DNA of 64,000 bases, taken from NCBI GenBank assembly GCA_039105265.1, contig JAPFFF010000009.1, positions 4,712,001-4,776,000 on the forward strand. Direction: 5' to 3'. The notes below the pieces were generated by a model, which was given only the letters and a program-made list of their open reading frames with translations, made no database searches and was not told where the DNA came from. Source of the DNA: Tritrichomonas musculus (taxonomy: Eukaryota > Parabasalia > Tritrichomonadida > Tritrichomonadidae). The translations under genes and the position numbers were made by a program. Shown one piece after another: positions 22,295 through 31,800 of this stretch. Numbering within the stretch: position 1 is the stretch's first letter; every line of letters begins with the position of its first letter.

Positions 22295-23305
22295 ATGAGT
22301 TTCTTGATTGTTCTAATCGGAATTTCCTTTTGTACTGCAACTTCTCTTATCTTAATAAATAAGAAAATTATGAATAATTATGGTTTCGAATGCCCAACTT
22401 TTTTAACAACTTATCATTTTTTATTGTCCGCCATTTTACTGGAAATTATGGGGCGTCTAAAATTATTCCAAATCAATAAAGTTGTTCCAACAATTGAACG
22501 ATGGTCAACAGCAGCATTTGGTGTTGGATCAATTGTTTTTTTAAATATTAACCTAAAAGTAAACTCTATTGGATTTTATCAACTTTCAAAGTTATGCAAC
22601 ATACCAATGATGGTTGTGTACAAGTACATTGTTAAGCATCAGACAACTCCTGTTGAATCTTTAATTTCACTTGCTGTATTATTAGTTGGAATGGCTTTAT
22701 TTACAGTTAATGATGTCCAATTTAATGTCCCTGGTGCAATTGTTGCATTAATTGCAGTTACATCCACAACAGTTTTTCAATCGAGACAAGCTTACATGCA
22801 ACAAGAATATTCCATTACAGGACCTCAGCTTAACCATCTTGTTGCATTTCCAGAATTTGTAATTGGTATCACTGCATCATTTATACTTGAAACTCGTGGT
22901 GAAAAAGGCATATTTAATCACAAGTTCCAATATCCAAACGAAATTTTATTAATATTACTTACTGGCGTTTTTGCAGTTTATGGAAATATTATTGGATTCA
23001 TTATGATTGGTAAAACTGGCCCTGTTACTTTTCAAGTTATAGGACATACAAAAACAATTCTGATCTTTATTTTCGGCTTAATCATGTTTCCACCAACAAA
23101 AGTCGAAACTCATCAGCAGAAGGTCAAAAAGATAGCAGGTCTCGTCGTATCAATGATTGGTGTTATTTCTTATACCTTCTTTGAACTTAGAATCAAATCT
23201 AGAGAAAAATTAGAACAGACAAAATTATTACCAAAGCCAGAAGAAGTTGAAGAAAGAAGTGATCCTGAAACTTTATTCAAGCAAACAGAAGAAAATGATA
23301 TCTAA
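22295..23305 (+). CDS. SLC35/TPT-family nucleotide-sugar or phosphate-sugar transporter
   Basis: The 336-residue protein has about ten hydrophobic segments and the pattern of the triose-phosphate/nucleotide-sugar transporter group, close to SLC35E3. Recognisable stretches are LILINKKIMNNYGF, NINLKVNSIGFYQLSKLCNIP, VNDVQFNVPGAIVAL, SRQAYMQQEY and KTGPVTFQVIGHTKT. It probably exchanges a nucleotide-sugar or related anion across the Golgi or ER membrane. The substrate cannot be told from sequence alone. The charged C-terminal tail is cytosolic by analogy. The ATG is only 63 bases after the stop of the YkuD-like gene. Confidence 0.85.
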   Translation: MSFLIVLIGISFCTATSLILINKKIMNNYGFECPTFLTTYHFLLSAILLEIMGRLKLFQINKVVPTIERWSTAAFGVGSIVFLNINLKVNSIGFYQLSKLCNIPMMVVYKYIVKHQTTPVESLISLAVLLVGMALFTVNDVQFNVPGAIVALIAVTSTTVFQSRQAYMQQEYSITGPQLNHLVAFPEFVIGITASFILETRGEKGIFNHKFQYPNEILLILLTGVFAVYGNIIGFIMIGKTGPVTFQVIGHTKTILIFIFGLIMFPPTKVETHQQKVKKIAGLVVSMIGVISYTFFELRIKSREKLEQTKLLPKPEEVEERSDPETLFKQTEENDI

Positions 23306-23890
23306 TTTTATTATACGGCTTGATATAGATTATATATAATTATATAAATTATTGGTGCAAATATCAATTCCACTTACTGTAACTCTAGTTATAAATAGTG
23401 TTTTTTATTGATGCACATCATTTAAATTCAAACTTTGCATTAAATAAATAAATAATATCAAATATAAAAGGATATTTTTATTTGGTCTATATCATTTATG
23501 AATAAATAATAGACTAGCATAGATGAATAAAGAATATAACAATATATTAAAATTACATTCTGAGAAAAGTATTCAATTCAATTTTTTTCTTGTATTGTAG
23601 CTGGTTACCTATTGAAAGCTGGATGACTTGATAACAGGTAATTAATTACAATTCATTCGCTATTTATTAATAAAACATTGAATGAATATTCATTATGTAA
23701 AAAATTGAATGAAAAAAAGTTTATATACCTTTAAATATTCACGTTTTAAAAACAACTTTTTCAAAGAATTTTTAGCGGCATTGATACTTTTTATTAAATT
23801 TTAAAAAATCTATCTCTCAAAAAAATGTGAAAAATTGAATTCATTATCGACAAAAAATATTAAACTTGATATATCTCCAGATTAATTAAA
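23306..23890. other. Spacer upstream of the CMGC kinase
   Basis: These 585 AT-rich bases contain no gene. Between 23651 and 23694 there are nested GAATGAAT palindromes (annotated separately). A short imperfect hairpin (TTACCT...AGGTAA) lies near 23606-23642. The end of the stretch should hold the promoter of the kinase at 23891. Confidence 0.5.
23651..23694. repeat. Nested palindromes upstream of the kinase gene
   Basis: ATTCATTC at 23651-23658 pairs with GAATGAAT at 23680-23687, and AATGAATATTCATT at 23681-23694 is a perfect 14-base palindrome. A further TTGAATGAA follows near 23705. Such clustering could be a transcription-factor site upstream of the gene at 23891, but simple AT-rich words give palindromes easily. 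Confidence 0.35.
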
Positions 23891-25777
23891 ATGCATTCAT
23901 CTACTCCTCAAGTAGGAGCAGACGGGAAGCATATTCTATGTCCTCAATCCAGCGAAAACTCCGAATTAAATACTCTTCCAGAAAATTCATCTCAAATTCA
24001 TAATACGACAACAGATTTTTTATCATCATCATCTCAAGGAGAGAATTCAGATGATCTTACTCAAGATACGAATATACAAAATGAACACCCTCAACTAACT
24101 CAAAAATCTTCCATTAATATGAAAAGTATTCCTACGTTTTCAGTTCCTCAGTTTCACTCTCATAATTTATCATTGCACGATAAAAAAGATAATGAAAAAA
24201 ATACCACAAATAATTCGAGCGAACAAAATTCAACAAATGTAAATATTTCTTTTCAAAATCCAATAGAAGTTAAATATTCATACGATGGCGTCCCAAAAAC
24301 AACATGGCAACGTTGGAATCAACGTCTAGCACAAACTGATTTAGTATTTGATGCCTTTACATCACCTGACGAAGAAGGAGATTCAAAAATAGAAAATTAT
24401 CGCATTAAAGATGATAGCGGTGACTTTGATTTTGTATTTCTGGCCCCGCTTGGAAAAGGCGTTTCTGGCGCAGTTTATTTAGTAAAGGTATTAAATAACC
24501 GAAAAGACCCTTCTTTAATTGGAGCACTTTATGCAATCAAAATTTATAAATCTGATTCAATTTCAATTAATCAAGGAAACAATGAAATGCTTATGATTCC
24601 CTTTGTTCAACGAATAAGTGGAACATATTCATCAAACAAGAAAAAATCTATTTTTCCCACAATTTGTATGAAAATGCAAATTCGTGGCCATATTTCAATG
24701 CTGATGAATGTTTACGGGCCTACACTTTTCCAGGTTATCGCAATACGAAATTACAATGGGCTTCCTCTTTCAACAATACGTTCGATAATGACACATATTC
24801 TCCAAGGTCTTGTATCATTAGAAAGCCGTGGTGTTGTCCATGGAGATATAAAACCTGAAAATGTTTTAATATCAATGAATAATATTAAACGATCAACATG
24901 TAATCCTAATATTGCAATGGCTGCAAACTCAGTAAATGAAATGAATAATCGCAGACTTTCATTTGGTCCAAACTCTCTTTCATCAGGCCTATTTTCATTT
25001 AAAGATTATACAGAATCATTATCAATGATAACTAACGTTTATGCATCCGATGATTATGATTCTAATCCAGGCGTTTTAGATATTGCTATTGTTGATTGGA
25101 GTTCTTCTTCAATTGGCTATAACCAGCAAAGCCCATATGTTCAATCACGTTATTACAGAGCTCCAGAAGTTCTTCTGAGAGTTGCTGGTAAGTTTGGTCC
25201 ATCAGCTGATGTTTGGTCTCTTGGATGTGTTGCAGCTGAGATGTTTTTAGGAAGTCCACTTTTTCCAGGAGGAGATGAGCTTGATATGCTTTGTCAAATT
25301 CAATTGAAACTTGGTCTTATACCTCAATCTTTAGTTAGAAAAATAGGAGATAGTTCACCAGCAAAACATTCTGATGAATGGAAAATTGATCCTTCAATGT
25401 ATGTTCCAGGTAATTTTGAAATATTTTTAAGAGAAAGATCAGGAAGAGATGATTTTGATTTCCTGGCATTTATTAACATCCTACGCTTAATGCTTCAACT
25501 TAATCCTGACGCTAGAATTACAGCTTCTTCAGCGATGCTACATCCATTCATTACTGGAATTACAAACACTCAACTCCAAACAATGAGAGCAAGAAGAGAT
25601 TCATGCTCTTCGTCTTCGTTTACAAATCCGCATTCTGATACGATGGCCGTTGCTACGGGTTCTGTAGATCCGCAACAGCAACAACAAAGAATGAGAAGCA
25701 AATCTTTTAAACGAAAAAATTCTAAGAAAGGGAATGGCACTTTTGATGACTCTTCTTGCGCATCGCCATCATCATGA
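23891..25777 (+). CDS. CMGC-group protein kinase, DYRK/HIPK-like
   Basis: The 628-residue protein has a disordered Ser/Asn/Gln-rich N-terminal ~170 residues, then a kinase domain at ~180-555. Visible motifs are LGKGVSGAVYLV, the lysine in YAIKIYK, VVHGDIKPENVL, IAIVDWSSSS, YVQSRYYRAPEVLL and ADVWSLGCVAAEMFLGSPLFPGGDE. The QSRYYRAPE segment and the HxDIKPEN loop place it near DYRK/HIPK/SRPK kinases, where the tyrosine of the activation loop is autophosphorylated. Two points are odd: the DFG position reads DWS, and ~75 residues are inserted between the catalytic loop and that motif. The catalytic Asp, lysine and metal-binding Asp remain, so activity is likely. The C-terminal ~70 residues are Ser-rich and basic. 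Confidence 0.85.
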   Translation: MHSSTPQVGADGKHILCPQSSENSELNTLPENSSQIHNTTTDFLSSSSQGENSDDLTQDTNIQNEHPQLTQKSSINMKSIPTFSVPQFHSHNLSLHDKKDNEKNTTNNSSEQNSTNVNISFQNPIEVKYSYDGVPKTTWQRWNQRLAQTDLVFDAFTSPDEEGDSKIENYRIKDDSGDFDFVFLAPLGKGVSGAVYLVKVLNNRKDPSLIGALYAIKIYKSDSISINQGNNEMLMIPFVQRISGTYSSNKKKSIFPTICMKMQIRGHISMLMNVYGPTLFQVIAIRNYNGLPLSTIRSIMTHILQGLVSLESRGVVHGDIKPENVLISMNNIKRSTCNPNIAMAANSVNEMNNRRLSFGPNSLSSGLFSFKDYTESLSMITNVYASDDYDSNPGVLDIAIVDWSSSSIGYNQQSPYVQSRYYRAPEVLLRVAGKFGPSADVWSLGCVAAEMFLGSPLFPGGDELDMLCQIQLKLGLIPQSLVRKIGDSSPAKHSDEWKIDPSMYVPGNFEIFLRERSGRDDFDFLAFINILRLMLQLNPDARITASSAMLHPFITGITNTQLQTMRARRDSCSSSSFTNPHSDTMAVATGSVDPQQQQQRMRSKSFKRKNSKKGNGTFDDSSCASPSS

Positions 25778-26333
25778 TGAAAGACTTTTTTTTATCTTAA
25801 GAATTGTTTATTTTATTATCAATTCGTACGATCTTTTAATTTATGTTCATTTGTTGATTACTTTAATTAAAAATAGATATGTTCTTTTTCTTTTTATTTA
25901 TTTTCATTATTCAAAAACATATTGTTAATCAACCAAGCACCTTATACGGTTTGATGTATTATACTTTCCATGCATTTTCAATAAGCTTTTACTCTAACCT
26001 CGATCGATTTTTTTTCAACGATTATGCCTATCCATTCAATTTTATCAAAATCTTATTTTCTCACTTATTTCTCGATAAATACATTTTATATATATTTAAA
26101 AAGCATATTTCACGAAATTAGTTTTATCGTGACGGTTAAGAAATAGTATTGAAAAAGATCTGACAAATTGAAAGAGATGAAAGGGATGAAATGAAAAACA
26201 GCACCTAAGTAATTTATTTGAAAAATACACACACATTTTAAAACAAGAATATAAAGATGGTTAAACTTTTCAATTTAAAAGAAAATTGAATTTGAATAAT
26301 GTACGTTTAGGTCGAATCATTCATTTTTTTGAA
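25778..26333. other. Spacer between the CMGC kinase and the thioredoxin-like gene
   Basis: These 556 bases are AT-rich. Small Phe-rich reading frames occur but look like by-products of T-runs. A TCATTCATTT initiator-like string at 26317-26326 stands just before the thioredoxin-like ATG. Confidence 0.5.
26321..26326 (+). promoter_or_regulatory. Initiator-like TCATTT
   Basis: TCATTT lies 8-13 bases upstream of the ATG at 26334, a spacing seen for other genes in this window. It favours 26334 over the in-frame TTG 16 codons upstream. Confidence 0.35.
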
Positions 26334-26684
26334 ATGTCTGATCAACCAGCAAACTTAATTGAATTAGATGGAGGCATTGACGATTTGTATGCTAAAATTA
26401 ATGCTCATAATGGACTTACTGTTGTTAAACTCGGAACAACAACCTGCCCACCTTGCAAAAGATTAAATCAAGTGTTACCATCAATTGCCCGTGAAAATGA
26501 AACAGTACAGTTCATTATGATTGAAGTTGATAAACATCCAGAGTTTAAGTCAGAATTTCAAATTACCTCTGTACCAAACGTTTTCTTTTATAAGAGGGTT
26601 CAAGATCCAAATCCTGAACAAGTTGCAAACATTGTTGGTTTGAAGATCCCTGAAATCAAGGCAAAAATAGCTGAATTAAAGTAA
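26334..26684 (+). CDS. Thioredoxin-like protein with CPPC active site
   Basis: The 116-residue protein has the thioredoxin fold pattern: a first strand VVKLGTTT, the redox motif CPPC followed by KRLNQVLP, a strand FIMIEVDKHPE and the cis-proline loop SVPNVFFY. Thioredoxins reduce disulfides in the cytosol using thioredoxin reductase; in trichomonads this system is part of the oxygen defence. The active site differs from the usual WCGPC: the Trp is replaced by Thr and the dipeptide is PP. This may shift the redox potential or partner choice. The start is the first ATG; no targeting signal is seen. Confidence 0.85.
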   Translation: MSDQPANLIELDGGIDDLYAKINAHNGLTVVKLGTTTCPPCKRLNQVLPSIARENETVQFIMIEVDKHPEFKSEFQITSVPNVFFYKRVQDPNPEQVANIVGLKIPEIKAKIAELK

Positions 26685-26965
26685 TTTAATTTAGTTAAAA
26701 TATATCTAAATAAATATTACTGCATTATCCAACATTTATTTATACTTATTTTGTTTATGTTTTTGTTTTGTAAAATCAAGACTAGAAATAATACAATATA
26801 ATCATTTTAAAAAATCATTACAATCCCATAAAAATAAAATGACATAACATTTATTACATGTAACCCAATAATTTGGTGTTATTTTCATATTTTTCTATGC
26901 TATAAATTAAGAAACAAATATTTTTTCTTTCAATGACACTTTTTTTACAATATTAGCAAACACAA

Positions 26966-27928
26966 ATGAAAATTGTAATTATTCCTCAATCACCAGTAAT
27001 TTTTCTTGGGCAAAAGTTTACAATTCAAATAAATGTTTCCGATTGTGATTCTACTGTTCAATGGATAAGTGCACAAATAACTGGTAAAACAAGAACATTA
27101 AATAATCAAACAAACACACTTTTACATGGAATTGTTAAAGATGCTTTAGGTGGCCCTCAAAATGCTCCTTTCTTTGGCCATGTTATGAGCGGATCTAGAC
27201 TAATTGCCAAAGATCTCACAGGATCCAAGTCTTTTTGTTTAAGTATTCTTGTAGAAAATATACCTCCTTCCTATGATGGTGAAGGCATAAGCATTGCTTA
27301 TGAGTTGATGATTGCTTGCCAGAAATCTTCTCAAATTGATAAAAGCCATGTTTTTCCAATTCGTTTTATTGCTCCTTTTGAATCATCCACTTCTCTTCAA
27401 TCTTGCCAACCTACTGCTTCATTTACCATTGATTCAAGCGAATGCTCTTCTTTTCAAGTTCCGTTTTCACTTGCTTGCCCATTTTCCAACAACTTTTTAA
27501 TTTCCACAGAACCTTCTGAATTTATCGTTAAAAGTGAAAGTGGAACAGTTGCTACCATACATTCACCTCTTGGTGCTTTCATAGGGAAAGATTTGACAGG
27601 AATAATTGATCTATCAGGTTCTGATTATGATGTAACTAACGCTAAAATCAAGCTCATTAGATCTGAATCTTACTCATCAGATCCAAAGGCAAATAATACA
27701 GCAGTTATCACCCAAACAGATGTTTCTTTAGCAGGTTTAACAATGAAAAGATTCAATTTGCTTCTTCCTTTTACTGCTACAGCTAATTTTACAACTGACT
27801 TGGTTTCAGTTTCGTATATTATTGAATTTTTATTATCCAGTTCAAAGGCTTCATGGAAATGGAGCTCTCCATTTAAACTTGGTCCTCCAGAATATGCACT
27901 TGCAAAGCCAAGGACACCAATCCAATAA
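26966..27928 (+). CDS. RGP1: RGP1-like Golgi traffic protein
   Basis: The 320-residue protein resembles RGP1: an arrestin-like N-terminal beta region (SPVIFLGQKFTIQINV, WISAQITGKTR), a middle block (GEGISIAYELMIACQKS, VFPIRFIAPF) and a C-terminal block (TVATIHSPLGAFIGKDLTG, FNLLLPFTATANF, VSYIIEFLL). In yeast and animals RGP1 pairs with RIC1 to form a nucleotide exchange factor for Rab6/Ypt6 on the Golgi. There is no signal peptide or membrane segment, consistent with a peripheral protein. The match is by block order and not by close identity, so I hold it as likely and not certain. Confidence 0.7.
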   Translation: MKIVIIPQSPVIFLGQKFTIQINVSDCDSTVQWISAQITGKTRTLNNQTNTLLHGIVKDALGGPQNAPFFGHVMSGSRLIAKDLTGSKSFCLSILVENIPPSYDGEGISIAYELMIACQKSSQIDKSHVFPIRFIAPFESSTSLQSCQPTASFTIDSSECSSFQVPFSLACPFSNNFLISTEPSEFIVKSESGTVATIHSPLGAFIGKDLTGIIDLSGSDYDVTNAKIKLIRSESYSSDPKANNTAVITQTDVSLAGLTMKRFNLLLPFTATANFTTDLVSVSYIIEFLLSSSKASWKWSSPFKLGPPEYALAKPRTPIQ

Positions 27929-28200
27929 CTATTATTAATAATCATAAATAAAAATGTGACATAATTATTTATTTTTTTACATTTGCGTTTTTACTAAATG
28001 TTTTGCATTATATATATATATATATAAACTTTATTAAATAAATAATAATTATTAATTGTGTATTTGGTTTTTAATTGGCATTTGATATATACTGAAAATA
28101 AAATATATGTTTATTCACCCAGTACATAAATTGAAATGAAAGAAAAAAATAGATAAATATGAATAATGAATAAAATAATTAATTTCTAAAGATAATCTTT
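27929..28200. other. Spacer between convergent genes, with a TA run
   Basis: These 272 bases lie between the stops of the RGP1-like gene and the small disordered protein gene. A (TA)n run occupies about 28009-28026. No gene is seen. Confidence 0.6.
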
Positions 28201-28695
28201 CTACTCATCAAGACCATCATTTTGATTTTCGCCTTCATGGTTTTCTTCTTCTTCTTCCTCATTTTCTTGAAAATCTTCATAATTATTTGGATCCATATTA
28301 TTTGGATCTGCTCGTCTGTTTCTTGGTTGAATATGTGGACGATTGAAGAGAGGCACAGCTGGCATCCCTGGAAAACCAGGGGCCTCTTGCTGAGGGAAAA
28401 TCGTTCCACTTCCTCTTTTAGGCCCTTCATTCGCAGCTGGAATAAGATTTAATTCACGCAATTCTGCTTGCAAATCTCGCTGTTTACGAGGCTTTGGCTG
28501 AGCTGGCTGTGGCTTTGGCGTTTTATTTCCTGATCTATAGTTTTCAAAAATTTCTGGAGGAATTGGTGTGTTTAAAAAAATATCGTGTATTTTCTCAATT
28601 TCTGGACTTCTACCTGGAGGAGCAGTAACAACCTGCACTTTTGCTTTTCTAAGGGCTTGTTCTAAATCTGTACGTGATGGAACAAATTGCATCAT
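28201..28695 (-). CDS. Small disordered protein of unknown function
   Basis: I do not recognise this 164-residue protein. Residues ~1-55 look ordered and helical (SRTDLEQALRKAKV, SPEIEKIHDIFLN). A Pro/Lys-rich linker (KTPKPQPAQPKPRKQ), a short helix (LQAELRELNLIP) and a Pro/Asn-rich section follow. The tail is strongly acidic. The ORF is long for AT-rich DNA and uses normal codons, which supports a real gene. A role as an adaptor or nuclear protein is possible but not shown. It lies 187 bases beyond the start of the next element downstream and shares its strand with the TOG protein. Confidence 0.6.
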   Translation of the reverse strand: MMQFVPSRTDLEQALRKAKVQVVTAPPGRSPEIEKIHDIFLNTPIPPEIFENYRSGNKTPKPQPAQPKPRKQRDLQAELRELNLIPAANEGPKRGSGTIFPQQEAPGFPGMPAVPLFNRPHIQPRNRRADPNNMDPNNYEDFQENEEEEEENHEGENQNDGLDE

Positions 28696-28882
28696 TTCGT
28701 CAATCGTGAAAATTTCTTGTTAAAATTTTTTATAAAAAATTTGAGAGGCAAAATTTTGTAAATCAAAATATAAAAATATCTTTAAATAAAATAAATATAT
28801 AAATAAAAAAAAAAAATAATATAAAGAATTTTAAAATTAATATTTAACATTGCTCTGTTTATATAATAATTTCAAATGATTT

Positions 28883-31800
28883 TTAAAACGATTCTTCACC
28901 TGGCTGTTTTAACATTTGTAACAAAGGAGATTTCGAAAGAGTCTGTGTAATATCCGGAGAATCCAATAAATAAGAAAAGTTCTTTCCGATTAAAGAAATA
29001 AAATTATTAATAGTTTTTAAAATTTTTTGACCGATTGGAGCTTCTTGGATCTCTTCCTGAGGATGTTCTTCGAAGAATTCGTCAATCTTTAAAATTGCGC
29101 TAACAATATCAGTTTGATTACCAATTTCGCATAATCTTACACCGCAAGCTTCAAAGCATTTCAAAGCTAAGCGTAACCATTTATCACTAAAATGTTCAAT
29201 ATTTTCAAATTCACCGATTGCCGACAAAAGTCCATAAAAAGATTTCATTTGACAATCTTCCATTAATTTGACAATAATCGCATTTAACACTTGATTAAGA
29301 ACTGGTTCACTTATTCCATTAGATAAATGAGTAAGCAACTCATAAATTATTTGTTGAACCAATTTTTGAGATATTTTTTCCTTTAAAGGAGTTTCGCTAA
29401 ATAAAGTTAGTATGCAAAACGACACATATTTGCATAATCTAACTTGAAGAGGATTTGCGCTGAATTGAATGTGCATTTTGGCAATTAAAGAAATAACAAG
29501 AGGATCAAGATGATTCTCAAAAACTTTGTAATCTTTTTTCATTTGTGAAGTGATCGATTTCATTGATTTGATTGAAACCGCCGCATCGTCAGAACAAAGA
29601 TCCGTTATCCAACGATAGACAAGAAGGAATGGTGAATTAATCTGCTCTGTAATAAAATCGCTTAATTCACAAGATGACACTTTAACTTGTTGGCTGTAAT
29701 CAATTCTTGGAATTTCGATTTCTTTTTCAACTTCTTCGACTGGCTTAACGATTACATTATTATTATTATTTGAAGTATTTCTGCTGTTATTATTTGAGTT
29801 AGTTTTCTTATATTGTTGTTGTTTTCTTTGCTGTTGAAAAATTTGTTGTTGTTGTTGTTGTTGATCTTCTTCATCTTCATCATAATTATTGTTGTTTATT
29901 TCTTCGTTTAAATCTTCTTCATTATTATTATTATTAATTTCCTCATTTTCATTGTTGTTATTGTCTTCAATTATATCATTGTTGTTGTTTATGTTTATGT
30001 TTTCTTCATAATCATTGTCGTTGTTGTTGTTGTTGTTTTCGTCTTCAAGAAGTTCTTCTTGTTCTTCATTTTGTTCCATTTCTTCCAGTTGTTGTTGCTG
30101 ATTTCTTTCTTGATCCAATTCGTTTAGAAACTCGGTGAACAAAATTGTTACGTCGTAAAGTTCTTGATTTCCTTCGATATCGGATGAAACGATACTATGA
30201 ATCTTCTTTGTATGTCTTCGCAAATCGTTCTCGTAAGGAGTAACATCTTCAATCTCGGGAATAATTATCATTAAAGTCCGAAATGTTGCAACAATTGTAA
30301 AAACAGAAGAGACGATTGAAAGCAAATGAACAAGAGTTGCCATGAGCTCGTTTATATCGCATATTTTGAATAACGCTTGTCGAATTGATTCCCATTGTGA
30401 CTCATCACGACCTAAGCATTCCAAAACGGTTGGCAGAATAATTGAGAACTCAAATTGTGACAACATTCTGTTCTTTTTATCAAGATCGGCAAGAAGAATG
30501 TCAAGGAATTGAATGATTTCATCAAATCCTTCTTGAACTTTGATCAACAATGCTTGATTTGCCCACCAAAGAAGAATAATGTCAAGAATCAATGAAAATC
30601 TGTCTGGTTCGTTATTCATTATTTCAACAAAGTTTGCGCATGTCTCTTGAATTGCTTCTGTTTCAGTTGACACAATTGTATCCGAGTCGTAAAAGTATTT
30701 GTCAACATATTTCTGAAGAATTTCGAGAAGAACGTCTGTCTTCTCTTCATTGTTTAGCACTTTCAATGGAAGAAACGGATCCAAAATTCTTTCTCTTTGT
30801 TCTTTATCAACCAAATTAGGAATGCATTTAAATAATCGATGATGATTTTGTTGTTGTTGTTGTCTCGGTTGTTGGAATTGTTGTTTTGGTTGTTGTTGTT
30901 GTTGTTGTTGATTTGGTGCTTGTGTTACGTATTGGACATCTTTTTCATATTCAGCAAGTCTGTTTAATACTTGGAACTTTTGAGCAGGAGTGAAGCCTTC
31001 AGCGGCACTTTTCAACGTTTCTAAAGAATTCGGAAGTTGAAGGAATTGCTCAATTAATGGTTTGGCTGATTCTCTGAATGATTCGTTTTTATCAGCCAAA
31101 AAGTTGATGATGAGTGAGTAATATTGCTGAACATTCATGTCGAAATGAAGTGTCTTCAAGAAAGAAACGCCTGCCTTTCTTCCTTCGACGTTTAATTTTG
31201 GAAAAGCTGGCAAAAATATGTTTGGCACGAAAGCTGGATGAATTGAGTCCAATTGAGTCAAAGCACTCAAAGCAGCAGATCGAATTCCTTTATTAGTTAT
31301 GTTCAGAAGCAAGCAAACATCGCACAAAAACTCAAGTGAAACAGACGTGATTTGCTCAACAATGATCGCTTTGAATGACAACGCGATGACTTTAGTAATA
31401 AGTAAAACAATCGTTGTATTTGCATCTTTGAACCACTGCCTCGCTCTGTTGTAAAATTCGGTGAATTCGGAAGCAGGAACAGTTGATTCGCCGACGTTTT
31501 CAAGCTGATTGTTCAATATCGATTCCATTTCATCAAGCGCTTTTCGCGTTTCAATGATCGATCCAGATTTGGCAATAGCGAGAATCAAACGTTGAGGAAA
31601 TATTCCACGTTGTGGTGACATTTGCCTCTGTCTATCAAGTTTGTCTTGATTTTGCTGGTTCTTTTCTTGCTGCTGCGAACTGTGCCTCTCTTTTGTGGTC
31701 GGCGAAGCAGACCTGATTCCGCGCTGAGAGACTGGTATTTCCGATCTTCCTTTTGGAATTTTAGACTCGGATTTTGAAGGCTTCTCTTGATTCGAATCGG

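Noticed and set aside
25879-26121. 80-codon hydrophobic frame with an ATG in the spacer after the CMGC kinase
   Set aside because: It is rich in Phe and Tyr from T-runs and lacks any family feature; a short secreted protein cannot be excluded but is not supported.
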